12,251 nt of DNA from Cyclobacteriaceae bacterium (GCA_025363495.1 JANYDR010000060.1:1-12251); one strand, 5' to 3'; shown: positions 1 through 6,493, counted from the first letter of the stretch. Notes: generated by a model from the sequence alone, not told the origin. Made by a program: numbers and translations.

Positions 1-1439
1 ATTCGTTGGATCTTGGTGGCAACGTGTTGGACAAATGGTCTTTGGTATTCAATGGCAATTCATCATGGGCAGTTACTGGCACTGCCTCTATTGACAAAAT
101 GACAATTGCCCAGGGGTCATTAGCATTTAACGGCAGCGCCCTTCATCTCAATCAATTAAGTGGCACTGGAAGTGCCGCAAAGGCCATTTCCCTTACTTCT
201 TCTTCATTTCAAGCCCTTCAGGGACTTTCAATTGATTTTACAGGAATGACAGTTCAGTCAGATATACTTTCTTCTATTATTGCTTCATCTTCTGTTACGA
301 ATTCGGTTAACCTCTCCTCAATAAATTTTCAGGGTTTTATAAGCTTGACTACCGGAGATATTTCAATCACGGGCACCAACACGCTAAGAAGCATTCAGGG
401 TAATGGAATTGCCCGTTTGAATGGTTCGTTTCTTGTTTCAAATCTTAATCTTACCGGTGGATCGCAGCTAATTCTACAGCAGGGAACTACTCATACTTTC
501 ACAGATAAAATAGTCTTTGCTACTTCTTCAGGCAGCAGGGTTAAAATCTTGTCCTCAGGTACCAACGCTACATTTGCGTTGAGCGACTATTTTAAAATAT
601 GTATGGATTACGTTGATGTAACCAATGTTGACGTATCCGGTTTGTCGATAGTTAATGCCGGCGCCAACAGCACTGTGACCAATTCTCAGAACTGGTTGAA
701 ATCCAATTGTGATGATGTCCTGTTCCCGGATTTCTCATTTAGTTACACCTGTATAAAATCTTCGACTTATTTTACTGACAAGAGTTCGGGCTCTATTACA
801 ACCCGCACGTGGTCCTTTGGTGATCCATCATCCGGGACGGATAACACTTCAACGTTGACTAATCCTCTGCACTACTATTCCGGTGGTGGACCCTTCACTG
901 TTACCCTCACTGTTACAGGAGCCAGCGGATCGCGTCCTCTTTCAAAAACGATTACACTTACTGCAAATGACCTCGCCGATAACACGGTGCAGTTGAATGT
1001 TGGAAATCTTATTAGCACCGTGCTATCAAATAGCTATCAGTGGCTGAAAGAGGGGCAGATAATTTCCTCTGCTACTTCGAGATCATATAATAACTCCGGG
1101 GTTGCTGGTACCTATTCTGTGCTGATTTTTAGTACAACATGTAATAAACGTTCTGATCCTTATCTCGTCACAGCGGTGGAGGATGTTGTTCCGGATGTCA
1201 GTGATAGAATAAAAATTTACCCAAATCCAACTTCAGATTTTCTTCAAATTGAAAGCGATTATCCTGTTATTGCTACTTCAATCATGGATGCCGTTGGTAG
1301 AGAACTTCGATTAGAAATGGAAGAGATAAGTGAAGGACGGTATCGTGTAAATGTGTCTGCTATTCCTTCTGGATTATATATTCTGAAAACAGCCACAAAG
1401 GAAAGGATTGATCTTCAAAAGGTGATTATCCGCAAATAG
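1..1439 (+). CDS. Secreted cell-surface protein with PKD-like and Ig-like regions and T9SS C-terminal sorting domain (5' partial)
   Basis: The reading frame is open to the left edge (in-frame codons begin at base 3), so the N-terminus and any signal peptide lie outside the window. Numbered from the codon at base 6, residues 1-235 are rich in Ser, Thr, Asn and Gly with alternating hydrophobics, as in beta-helix or beta-sandwich surface proteins; no enzyme motif is visible. Residues about 240-325 resemble a PKD domain (WSFGDP, then HYYSGGGPFTVTLTVTG). Residues about 325-392 resemble the Ig-like units of Bacteroidota surface proteins (SYQWLKEGQ ... AGTYSV). From about 400 to the end lies a type A sorting domain (IKIYPNPTSDFLQI, GLYILK, final KVIIRK). 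In the family this tail directs export through the type IX system and cleavage or anchoring at the cell surface. The gene ends at TAG 1437-1439 and converges on hldD. Its specific function is unknown. Confidence 0.85.
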   Translation, partial: SLDLGGNVLDKWSLVFNGNSSWAVTGTASIDKMTIAQGSLAFNGSALHLNQLSGTGSAAKAISLTSSSFQALQGLSIDFTGMTVQSDILSSIIASSSVTNSVNLSSINFQGFISLTTGDISITGTNTLRSIQGNGIARLNGSFLVSNLNLTGGSQLILQQGTTHTFTDKIVFATSSGSRVKILSSGTNATFALSDYFKICMDYVDVTNVDVSGLSIVNAGANSTVTNSQNWLKSNCDDVLFPDFSFSYTCIKSSTYFTDKSSGSITTRTWSFGDPSSGTDNTSTLTNPLHYYSGGGPFTVTLTVTGASGSRPLSKTITLTANDLADNTVQLNVGNLISTVLSNSYQWLKEGQIISSATSRSYNNSGVAGTYSVLIFSTTCNKRSDPYLVTAVEDVVPDVSDRIKIYPNPTSDFLQIESDYPVIATSIMDAVGRELRLEMEEISEGRYRVNVSAIPSGLYILKTATKERIDLQKVIIRK

Positions 1440-1452
1440 TTATTGGGCGCCT

Positions 1453-1475
1453 GTGTTGGTGTTTTCCACCAACAC
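1453..1475. terminator. Hairpin between convergent genes, possible shared terminator
   Basis: A perfect 9-bp stem (GTGTTGGTG at 1453-1461 with CACCAACAC at 1467-1475) encloses the loop TTTTC. It sits 13 bases after the stop codon of the surface-protein gene and 3 bases beyond the stop codon of hldD on the other strand. Neither side carries a strong T tract (CTTTC on the plus side), so it is at best a weak intrinsic terminator. It could instead be a bidirectional 3'-end stabilising hairpin. Confidence 0.55.
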
Positions 1476-1478
1476 CTT

Positions 1479-2435
1479 TCACAACTTCAACAGGTAATTC
1501 TGCACATAATCCGTTGTTCCTTCTTCCAGCGTATGAAACGGTTTGACATACCCAGTCTTTTTCAGCTTGTCCATTTTCGCCTCTGTAAAATATTGATACT
1601 TATCCCGGATATCAACCGGGGTATCAATAAATTCAATTGATTCAGATTTGTTCAACGCTTTGAAGACTGCCCGTGTCAGATCCAGGAAAGTCCGTGCTTT
1701 ACCTGATCCAAGATTATATATGCCCGAGTTTTTTCTGTGCTGCATGAGGAAATAACATACATCTACGACGTCTTTCACATAAACGAAGTCGCGCATTTGC
1801 TCACCGTCTTTATATTCGGGATTATGAGACTTAAACAATTTCATTTTTCCGGTTTTCTGGATTTGCTGAAAAGAATGCCAGATTACTGAGGAACCCCTTC
1901 CTTTGTGATACTCTTGCGGACCGTAAACATTAAAGAATTTTAACCCTGCCCAGAAAAGAGGTTTTTCCTTTTCTTGGAGTGCCCAGATGTCAAAGTCCTG
2001 CTTGGACTGACCATAGGGATTTAATGGTTTTAACTTCGGTACAATGGATTCATTGTCATCATAACCGATCTCGCCCAATCCGTAGGTAGCGGCAGAAGAA
2101 GCATATACCAGTGGGATCTGATATTTTACGCATCGTGTCCAGATGTCCTTAGTATACTGAGTGTTAAGTTTGGTTAAGAGCTTCGTATCAAATTCAGTCG
2201 TGTCACTGATGGCGCCCATGTGAAATATAAACTCCACCAGCTCATTGTGCTTGTCGAGCCAGTCCATAAACTCTTCAAGGTCAACTTTTTCCTGAATGCG
2301 CAGATCCTCCAGGTTTTTATTCTTGAGCACATCATCGAACTTATCGACTGCAATGATGGTATTGAAATTTTCCTGGTTTAGCTTTCTTATCAGATAGCTG
2401 CCGATAAAACCTGCGGCGCCGGTAACAACGATCAT
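1479..2435 (-). CDS. hldD: ADP-L-glycero-D-manno-heptose 6-epimerase
   Basis: This NAD(P)-dependent short-chain dehydrogenase/reductase-type epimerase interconverts ADP-D-glycero- and ADP-L-glycero-D-manno-heptose, the last step in making the activated heptose for the lipopolysaccharide inner core; it is cytosolic. The 318 residues fit the family. The Rossmann dinucleotide motif TGAAGFIG is at 5-12, the catalytic Ser region SSAATYG at 113-119, and the Tyr-Lys pair in YGQSK at Y141 and K145. FFNVYGPQEYHKGR at 168-180 and RDFVYVKDV at 215-223 are typical of HldD rather than of the related UDP-glucose 4-epimerases. The start is ATG at 2433-2435, directly before the Rossmann strand, without a Shine-Dalgarno sequence. 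The gene is divergent from the pterin enzyme and convergent with the surface-protein gene, so it is probably transcribed alone. Assignment within the epimerase superfamily rests on overall resemblance. Confidence 0.9.
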   Translation of the reverse strand: MIVVTGAAGFIGSYLIRKLNQENFNTIIAVDKFDDVLKNKNLEDLRIQEKVDLEEFMDWLDKHNELVEFIFHMGAISDTTEFDTKLLTKLNTQYTKDIWTRCVKYQIPLVYASSAATYGLGEIGYDDNESIVPKLKPLNPYGQSKQDFDIWALQEKEKPLFWAGLKFFNVYGPQEYHKGRGSSVIWHSFQQIQKTGKMKLFKSHNPEYKDGEQMRDFVYVKDVVDVCYFLMQHRKNSGIYNLGSGKARTFLDLTRAVFKALNKSESIEFIDTPVDIRDKYQYFTEAKMDKLKKTGYVKPFHTLEEGTTDYVQNYLLKL

Positions 2436-2461
2436 CTTAATAACTTTGCTGCAAGTTAATG

Positions 2462-2469
2462 TATATTTG
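2462..2469 (+). promoter_or_regulatory. Possible Bacteroidota -7 promoter box before the pterin enzyme gene
   Basis: TATATTTG matches the TAnnTTTG consensus used by the Bacteroidota primary sigma factor. It points toward the gene at 2547, which would give a leader of roughly 70 bases containing the GC-rich foldable block. The nearest upstream TTTG (2445-2448) is only 13 bases away, shorter than the usual 17-23, so the -33 half is weak or absent. Confidence 0.35.
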
Positions 2470-2476
2470 TTTCATC

Positions 2477-2543
2477 AGCGCGCCGTCGCCGAAAGCTTTG
2501 GCACAGGAGCCCGTAGCCCTGGCAAAGGCCGGCGGTTTTTTTT
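2477..2543 (+). promoter_or_regulatory. GC-rich foldable leader ending in T8, possible attenuator or inserted repeat
   Basis: A block of about 59 bases (2477-2535) is far richer in G and C than its surroundings and ends directly in eight T (2536-2543), followed by AAT and the ATG of the pterin enzyme gene. CGCCG at 2487-2491 can pair with CGGCG at 2530-2534, and CAGG at 2504-2507 with CCTG at 2518-2521; GAAAGCTTTGGC at 2491-2502 is itself nearly self-complementary. A GC-rich stem running into T8 is the shape of an intrinsic terminator, here placed just before a start codon. It does not resemble the preQ1 class I, THF or cobalamin riboswitches as I know them. It may equally be a copy of a dispersed repeat that landed in the leader. 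Both the pairing and the role are inferred. Confidence 0.35.
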
Positions 2544-2546
2544 AAT

Positions 2547-2963
2547 ATGGTATACGTCAGTAGAAAAGAACATTTCAACGCAGCTCATAAGCTGTCAAAT
2601 CCTGCCTGGAGCAAGGAGAAAAATCAACAGGTATTTGGGCCCTGTGCTAACGAAAATTGGCATGGTCATAATTATGATTTAATTGTAACAGTCAAAGGAG
2701 ATCCTGATCCGGAAACCGGATTTGTTGTTGATTTGAAAAAACTAAGTGAGCTCATCCGCGATGAGGTGACAGAAAAACTGGACCATAAAAATCTTAATCT
2801 TGACGTGGATTTCATGAAGGGAAAAATGGCCAGCACAGAAAATCTTGTTATTGAGATATGGAAAATTCTCGCACCCAAAATAACAATGATCGCACCCAAA
2901 GCAATTCTTCATTCCGTTCGTCTTTTCGAGACGCCGCGTAATTACGTTGAGTATTTTGGATAA
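2547..2963 (+). CDS. 6-pyruvoyl-tetrahydropterin synthase / QueD-family pterin enzyme (PTPS-I/III-like active site)
   Basis: This family acts on 7,8-dihydroneopterin triphosphate; members make 6-pyruvoyl-tetrahydropterin (biopterin), 6-carboxy-tetrahydropterin (QueD, queuosine) or 6-hydroxymethyl-dihydropterin (folate bypass). The 138 residues carry the zinc ligands H14, H39 and H41 (AAH, HGH), the catalytic Cys C33, the Asp-His pair D79-H80 in LDHKNLNLD, and the pterin-binding Glu E128 in LFETPRN. Spacing is C-x5-HGH, as in animal biopterin-type enzymes, not the C-x3-HGH of E. coli QueD. An extra Glu, E36, makes the motif C-x2-E-x2-HGH, described for enzymes able to replace FolB. No queuosine or folate genes are adjacent, so the exact product is open. 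The start is ATG 2547 with no Shine-Dalgarno sequence and a run of T before it. The gene lies upstream of lpxB on the same strand, 262 bases away, with a repeat between. Confidence 0.85.
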   Translation: MVYVSRKEHFNAAHKLSNPAWSKEKNQQVFGPCANENWHGHNYDLIVTVKGDPDPETGFVVDLKKLSELIRDEVTEKLDHKNLNLDVDFMKGKMASTENLVIEIWKILAPKITMIAPKAILHSVRLFETPRNYVEYFG

Positions 2964-2990
2964 AATTATTGCGCTGCGAAGTGTTTCCCA

Positions 2991-3004
2991 ATTAGTTAAC
3001 TAAT
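2991..3004. promoter_or_regulatory. Perfect 14-bp palindrome, possible operator
   Basis: ATTAGTTAACTAAT is identical to its own reverse complement and lies 28 bases after the stop codon of the pterin enzyme gene and about 220 bases before lpxB. Its ten-base half ATTAGTTAAC recurs at 8029-8038, just upstream of tig. A dimeric regulator site is possible, but the tract is AT-rich and could be chance. Confidence 0.25.
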
Positions 3005-3059
3005 GTGTTGATGAAAATAACCTTTCAGCTCCTTGATCCTCATAACGTCTTCAGGAATT

Positions 3060-3193
3060 GGCGACTTCGTCGCGGTGCTTTCACCGCAGAGACGCAGAGG
3101 CACAGAGGCACGCAAAGGTTAATTTCTTATTCGTACCTCTGCAGTCCTTTGCGTCTTCGCGCCTCTGCCGTGAGTGACCGCAGCGAAGCTGCC
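3060..3193. repeat. MITE/REP-like inverted-repeat element with terminal mini-hairpins
   Basis: The element is about 134 bp and its ends are inverted repeats. The left end reads GGCGACTTCGTCGCGGT; the reverse complement of the right end reads GGCAGCTTCGCTGCGGT. Each end folds into a 5-bp stem with a three-base loop: GCGAC/GTCGC at 3061-3073 and GCAGC/GCTGC at 3180-3192. The two stems differ by changes that preserve pairing. Inside them, purine-rich arms on the left (ACCGCAGAGACGCAGAGG, then CGCAAAGG) face CCTCTGC, CCTTTGCG and GCGCCTCTGC on the right, around an AT-rich centre at about 3119-3135. I recall words such as CGCAGAGACGCAGAGG as a frequent intergenic repeat in several bacterial phyla, often mis-called as small proteins. 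A frame across it (3005-3226) is such an artefact. No transposase is nearby, so it would have to be mobilised in trans. Confidence 0.8.
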
Positions 3194-3225
3194 CATGTCG
3201 GAAATATACCCTTCCAAATTTACTA

Positions 3226-4338
3226 ATGCGCTACTATATCATCGCTGGCGAACGATCCGGAGACTTGCACGGCAGCAATCTTATCAAGGCACTAAAGAAG
3301 CTGGATAATGATGCCGTCTTCCGTGGCTTCGGTGGAGATTACATGAAACAAGAGGGCATGGACATTGTAGTTCATTACGAGCAGCTCGCATTCATGGGGT
3401 TTGTAACACTCATCGCGAACTACGGCACGATACAACGCATGCTGAAACTATGCAAGTCCGATATTCTTCAGTTTAAGCCGGATGTCGTAATACTCATTGA
3501 TTATGGTGGCTTCAACAGAAGGATCGCTAAATTCGCCAAGCCACTTGGAATTAAAACTTTCTATTACATCCCGCCAAAAATATGGGCATGGTATCAGAGC
3601 CGCGCAAAGGAGATTAAAGCAAATGTTGATCGATTGTTTGTCATCCTTCCTTTTGAAAAAGAGTTTTATAAAAAATACAATTGGGAAGTAGACTATGTCG
3701 GCAATCCTGTATTGGATGCGGTGAAAAAATTTCACCCAGATATAGATTTTTTGACAAAACACGGATTTTCTTCAGCAAAACCTATCGTTGCGCTTCTTCC
3801 AGGAAGCCGCAAAATGGAATTGAAGAGAATGGTACCTGTGATGGCAGAAATAGTAAAACGATTTCCTGACTTTCAATTCGTGGTAGCGGCGGTAGACGGA
3901 CTGGATCCGCTATTATACTCACCATTGAAACAATTGCCTTCGGTAAAATTTATTACTGATGATACTTATAATCTTCTGCATGTAGCCAAAGCTGCTATTG
4001 TTACTTCTGGTACCGCCACACTTGAAACAGGATTGTTTCGTGTACCCCAGGTTTGTGTGTATATAACTGGTTGGCTTGAATTTAAAATCGCATCTTCTTT
4101 GGTAAAAGTAAAATTTATCTCATTGGTCAACCTCATTGCAGGTAAGGAAGTTATCCGCGAATTGATCCAGGAGAAAGCAACCGTCGATACGATCTCCGCT
4201 GAATTGAAAAAATTAGTATCAGACGATTCCTATCGGAACGAAATGTTAGAGGAATATAAAAAGCTTTATAAAACGTTGGACACTGGCTCTGCTTCAGAGA
4301 ATACCGCGAAGTTGATGTTTAAATATTTGAATGGCTAG
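3226..4338 (+). CDS. lpxB: Lipid-A-disaccharide synthase
   Basis: LpxB is a glycosyltransferase (GT19) at the inner membrane that joins UDP-2,3-diacylglucosamine and lipid X into the lipid A disaccharide. The 370 residues match the usual length. The N-terminus has the family signature IIAGERSGDLHG at 5-16 (most family members have GEASGDLHG, so Arg10 is a small variation), then FRGFGGDYM, the hydrophobic membrane-contacting stretch around LAFMGFVTLIANY, and YYIPPKIWAWYQSR. VDYVGNPVLDAV, LLPGSRKMEL and TSGTATLETGLF complete the nucleotide-sugar binding half. The ATG at 3226 is the natural start: it leads straight into the signature. There is no Shine-Dalgarno sequence. The start lies 33 bases after the inverted-repeat element, which therefore occupies the leader or spacer; transcription may come from the pterin gene or from an unrecognised promoter in the 262-bp gap. 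The gene converges on clpX. Confidence 0.95.
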   Translation: MRYYIIAGERSGDLHGSNLIKALKKLDNDAVFRGFGGDYMKQEGMDIVVHYEQLAFMGFVTLIANYGTIQRMLKLCKSDILQFKPDVVILIDYGGFNRRIAKFAKPLGIKTFYYIPPKIWAWYQSRAKEIKANVDRLFVILPFEKEFYKKYNWEVDYVGNPVLDAVKKFHPDIDFLTKHGFSSAKPIVALLPGSRKMELKRMVPVMAEIVKRFPDFQFVVAAVDGLDPLLYSPLKQLPSVKFITDDTYNLLHVAKAAIVTSGTATLETGLFRVPQVCVYITGWLEFKIASSLVKVKFISLVNLIAGKEVIRELIQEKATVDTISAELKKLVSDDSYRNEMLEEYKKLYKTLDTGSASENTAKLMFKYLNG

Positions 4339-4352
4339 GCAGAATCAAAGAC

Positions 4353-4370
4353 GAAATCTAATTTCTTTCG
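4353..4370. terminator. Weak hairpin between lpxB and clpX
   Basis: GAAAT at 4353-4357 pairs with ATTTC at 4361-4365 around CTA, followed by TTTCG on the plus strand and GTCTTTG on the minus strand. It lies in the 72-bp gap between two convergent genes, where terminators are expected, but the stem is short and AT-rich. It is the best candidate in this gap, not a convincing one. Confidence 0.25.
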
Positions 4371-4378
4371 AGGTACAA

Positions 4379-4406
4379 GCTTTCTGCTTTAGGCTTTCCA
4401 CTTAGG
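4379..4406. repeat. Heptanucleotide tract, four units, 3' of clpX and lpxB
   Basis: Four consecutive 7-base units read GCTTTCT, GCTTTAG, GCTTTCC and ACTTAGG on the plus strand, ending 4 bases before the clpX stop codon (TAA on the minus strand at 4411-4413). The consensus (G/A)CTTTnn is the same as that of the tract after clpP at 5793-5820. Confidence 0.6.
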
Positions 4407-4410
4407 CTGC

Positions 4411-5646
4411 TTATGCCACCTTCAACTTACTATATCTCAACTTACTAAACTTATCTTCGGCATACGCACGATTGATAACAAGCTTATCACTTGTCTTGTC
4501 GGAAGGAAGTTCAAACATTGCGTCATTGATAATTGCTTCGCAAATGGAACGAAGTCCACGTGCACCCAACTGAAATCCCATCGCCTTCTCAACTATAAAG
4601 TCAAGTGCTCCGTCTTTGAATTCAAGTTCAATACCTTCCATCTCGAACAACTTCTTGTACTGTTTCACCAATGCATTTTTTGGCTCAGTAAGAATTTTCT
4701 TCAGCGCTACAGTATCAAGCGGATTCAGGTAGGAAACAACCGGCAAACGACCAATTAATTCAGGAATCAGTCCAAAGCTTTTCAAATCCTGAGCCGATAC
4801 AAATTGCAGTAGATTATCATTATCAATGTCTGTCGGATGAAGACCGTCTGTTGTTGCAAATCCAAGCGGACGGGTATTCAGTCTTCTTGATATTAGTCTT
4901 GAGATACCTTCAAATGCACCCCCGCAGATGAAAAGAATATTTTCAGTGTTCACTGTAATCATTTTCTGATCAGGATGCTTGCGTCCTCCCTGAGGGGGAA
5001 CGTTCACTGCCGTACCTTCCAGTAGTTTCAGTAAAGCCTGTTGCACACCTTCTCCACTAACATCACGCGTGATGGAAGGGTTATCTGATTTTCGTGCTAT
5101 TTTATCGATCTCATCAATATAGACAATTCCACGTTCGGCAGCTTCGGTATTGTAATCAGCAGCCTGTAGCAGCCGGGTTAAAATACTTTCAACATCTTCT
5201 CCAACATATCCTGCTTCTGTCAACACCGTTGCATCAGCAATACAAAAAGGTACCTGAAGAATTTTAGCAAGTGTTTTGGCGAGGTAGGTTTTACCCGTTC
5301 CCGTTTCACCCGCCATGATGATGTTGGATTTCTCAATCTGAACATCACTTACTTCTGACTTGCGCTGCATAAGGCGTTTGTAGTGATTGTACACCGCAAC
5401 AGATAACACACGCTTTGCCTGGTCCTGACCGATTACATATTCGTCAAGGTGCTTCTTTATTTCCTTAGGCTTGATCAGTTTGAAATTTGGCAGGTTGCCT
5501 AATTCGACTTTGTTCTTTTTTTCCTCCTGAAGAATCTGCGTGGCCTGCGTTACACATTTGTCGCAGATGTGCGCGTGAATCCCTGAAATCATCAGGTCCA
5601 CATCTTTCTTATTTCTTCCACAAAAGGAACAGGTAACTTCAGCCAT
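4411..5646 (-). CDS. clpX: ATP-dependent Clp protease ATP-binding subunit ClpX
   Basis: ClpX is a hexameric AAA+ unfoldase that feeds substrates to ClpP. From the ATG at 5646 the protein has 411 residues: a zinc-binding domain with C6, C9, C28 and C31; Walker A GETGTGKT at 113-120; pore loop GYVG at 146-149; Walker B IVYIDEID at 174-181; the RKH loop at 222-224; the ClpP-docking tripeptide LGF at 261-263; the Arg-finger region LIGR at 297-300; and sensor-2 GARGLRS at 361-367. All hallmarks are intact. A TTG ten codons upstream (5676) would also be in frame, but MAEVTCSFC is the usual family start and the promoter described below would place transcription start only a few bases before that TTG; I therefore choose ATG 5646, giving a leader of about 33 bases. 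It lies downstream of clpP on the same strand, with a likely terminator between, so it can be expressed separately. Confidence 0.96.
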   Translation of the reverse strand: MAEVTCSFCGRNKKDVDLMISGIHAHICDKCVTQATQILQEEKKNKVELGNLPNFKLIKPKEIKKHLDEYVIGQDQAKRVLSVAVYNHYKRLMQRKSEVSDVQIEKSNIIMAGETGTGKTYLAKTLAKILQVPFCIADATVLTEAGYVGEDVESILTRLLQAADYNTEAAERGIVYIDEIDKIARKSDNPSITRDVSGEGVQQALLKLLEGTAVNVPPQGGRKHPDQKMITVNTENILFICGGAFEGISRLISRRLNTRPLGFATTDGLHPTDIDNDNLLQFVSAQDLKSFGLIPELIGRLPVVSYLNPLDTVALKKILTEPKNALVKQYKKLFEMEGIELEFKDGALDFIVEKAMGFQLGARGLRSICEAIINDAMFELPSDKTSDKLVINRAYAEDKFSKLRYSKLKVA

Positions 5647-5683
5647 AGTAGGTTGCTCTGTCAGCCGATTAGCCAACGACTTA

Positions 5684-5714
5684 CAAAGATATTCATTAAA
5701 AGCCTCAACTCAAA
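5684..5714 (-). promoter_or_regulatory. Bacteroidota-type promoter of clpX
   Basis: On the minus strand TTTG (plus 5711-5714) is followed after exactly 19 bases by TATCTTTG (plus 5684-5691), a full match to the TTTG / TAnnTTTG promoter of Bacteroidota with ideal spacing. Transcription would start near plus position 5679, some 33 bases before the preferred clpX ATG. This is the best promoter in the window and is strong support for the phylum assignment. Confidence 0.75.
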
Positions 5715-5753
5715 TGCTGTTTTGAGCGGGTTCTCAGTCAATAAACACATATT

Positions 5754-5797
5754 AAAAGTAAAAAGCTGGATCTCCAGGCTATGGATCACCCAGCTTT
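5754..5797 (-). terminator. Intrinsic terminator after clpP
   Basis: Read on the minus strand, AAAGCTGG (plus 5790-5797) and CCAGCTTT (plus 5762-5769) form an 8-bp stem that continues into TTTTTACTTTT. The 20-base loop contains a further possible pairing (ATCC with GGAT). It lies 24 bases past the clpP stop codon and before the clpX promoter, so it should separate clpP from clpX at least partly. Confidence 0.7.
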
Positions 5798-5820
5798 AAA
5801 CTTTCTGCTTTAAACTTTTA
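5793..5820. repeat. Heptanucleotide tract, four units, 3' of clpP
   Basis: Units GCTTTAA, ACTTTCT, GCTTTAA and ACTTTTA run without gaps on the plus strand, so the 12-base word GCTTTAAACTTT appears twice at a 14-base period (5793-5804 and 5807-5818). The tract ends one base before the clpP stop codon, and its first bases form part of the terminator stem. Its unit consensus matches the tract after clpX at 4379. Confidence 0.65.
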
Positions 5821-5821
5821 G

Positions 5822-6493
5822 CTATTTCTTTTTCTCAAGTACTTCATCAATCGCCCCATACTCCTTCGCTTCAGCCGCTCTCATCCAGAAATCGCGATCA
5901 GAGTCTTTCTCAATCTTTTCGTAAGTCTGTTTGCAATGCTTCGCAAGAATATTGTAAAGATCTTTCTTCACTTCCAGCGTTTGTCTTAACGAAATTTCCA
6001 TATCAGAACTTTGACCCTGCATGCCTGAAGATGGCTGGTGGATCATTATCCGGGAGTGTGGAAGGGAGGAACGTTTCTTATCCGCCCCTGCTGCCAACAG
6101 TACCGCACCCATGGAGGCAGCAAGGCCTGAACAGATCGTCGCTACGTCAGGATTTACATACTGCATGGTATCATAAATACCCAAGCCCGCATAAACCGAT
6201 CCGCCTGGGCTATTGATGTACATAATTATGTCTTTCTTCGGGTCGGCAGACTCAAGAAACAGGAGTTGTGCAGTGATTAAGTTGGCAACCTGGTCATCAA
6301 TTCCCATTCCAAGAAAAATAATCCTGTCGGAGATCAAACGTGTGAATACATCAATGGCGCGGAAGTTTCCCGGCCGCTCTTCAATGACATATTGTGTCAT
6401 ATTTTCAATCTTCTGAGCATAGTTGTCTATAGTATTGCCGCTCATGCCCATATGATGGACTGCATACTTTCTGAATTCATTGTTGTTATTCAT
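5822..6493 (-). CDS. clpP: ATP-dependent Clp protease proteolytic subunit ClpP
   Basis: ClpP is the serine peptidase chamber that degrades substrates unfolded by ClpX. With the ATG at 6493 it has 223 residues and the catalytic triad S127 (GLAASMGA), H152 (RIMIHQP) and D201 (DRDFWM). The distances 25 and 49 are the same as in the E. coli enzyme (Ser97, His122, Asp171). INSPGGSVYAGLGIYD at 93-108 is the oxyanion-hole region. The N-terminal 25-30 residues (Asn-rich) correspond to the variable propeptide that many ClpP proteins remove themselves. A TTG at 6505 would add four residues; the ATG is preferred because it is a stronger start and nothing conserved lies upstream. It follows tig on the same strand across 164 bases that contain the tig terminator, and precedes clpX. 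Confidence 0.96.
   Translation of the reverse strand: MNNNNEFRKYAVHHMGMSGNTIDNYAQKIENMTQYVIEERPGNFRAIDVFTRLISDRIIFLGMGIDDQVANLITAQLLFLESADPKKDIIMYINSPGGSVYAGLGIYDTMQYVNPDVATICSGLAASMGAVLLAAGADKKRSSLPHSRIMIHQPSSGMQGQSSDMEISLRQTLEVKKDLYNILAKHCKQTYEKIEKDSDRDFWMRAAEAKEYGAIDEVLEKKK

Noticed and set aside
1..1439. Phage tail or adhesin locus suggested by the repetitive Ser/Thr-rich protein
   Set aside because: The T9SS sorting tail and PKD-like and Ig-like regions mark a Bacteroidota surface protein; no phage genes are nearby.
2474..2546. preQ1 or other known riboswitch before the QueD-family gene
   Set aside because: The block lacks the sequence landmarks of preQ1 class I and of THF, cobalamin or GEMM classes as I know them; kept only as an unassigned structured leader.
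2446..2682. Small open frame overlapping the leader and start of the pterin enzyme gene
   Set aside because: It covers the GC-rich foldable block and then runs out of frame into the well-supported pterin enzyme gene; no conserved protein features.
3005..3226. Small open frame ending at the lpxB start codon
   Set aside because: It runs through the inverted-repeat element; the protein text (AETQRHRGTQR, LRLRASAV) is the translation of CGCAGAGACGCAGAGG-type repeat words, not a gene.
4379..5820. CRISPR array suggested by short repeated words
   Set aside because: The units are 7 bases long, degenerate and without spacers; no cas genes are present.
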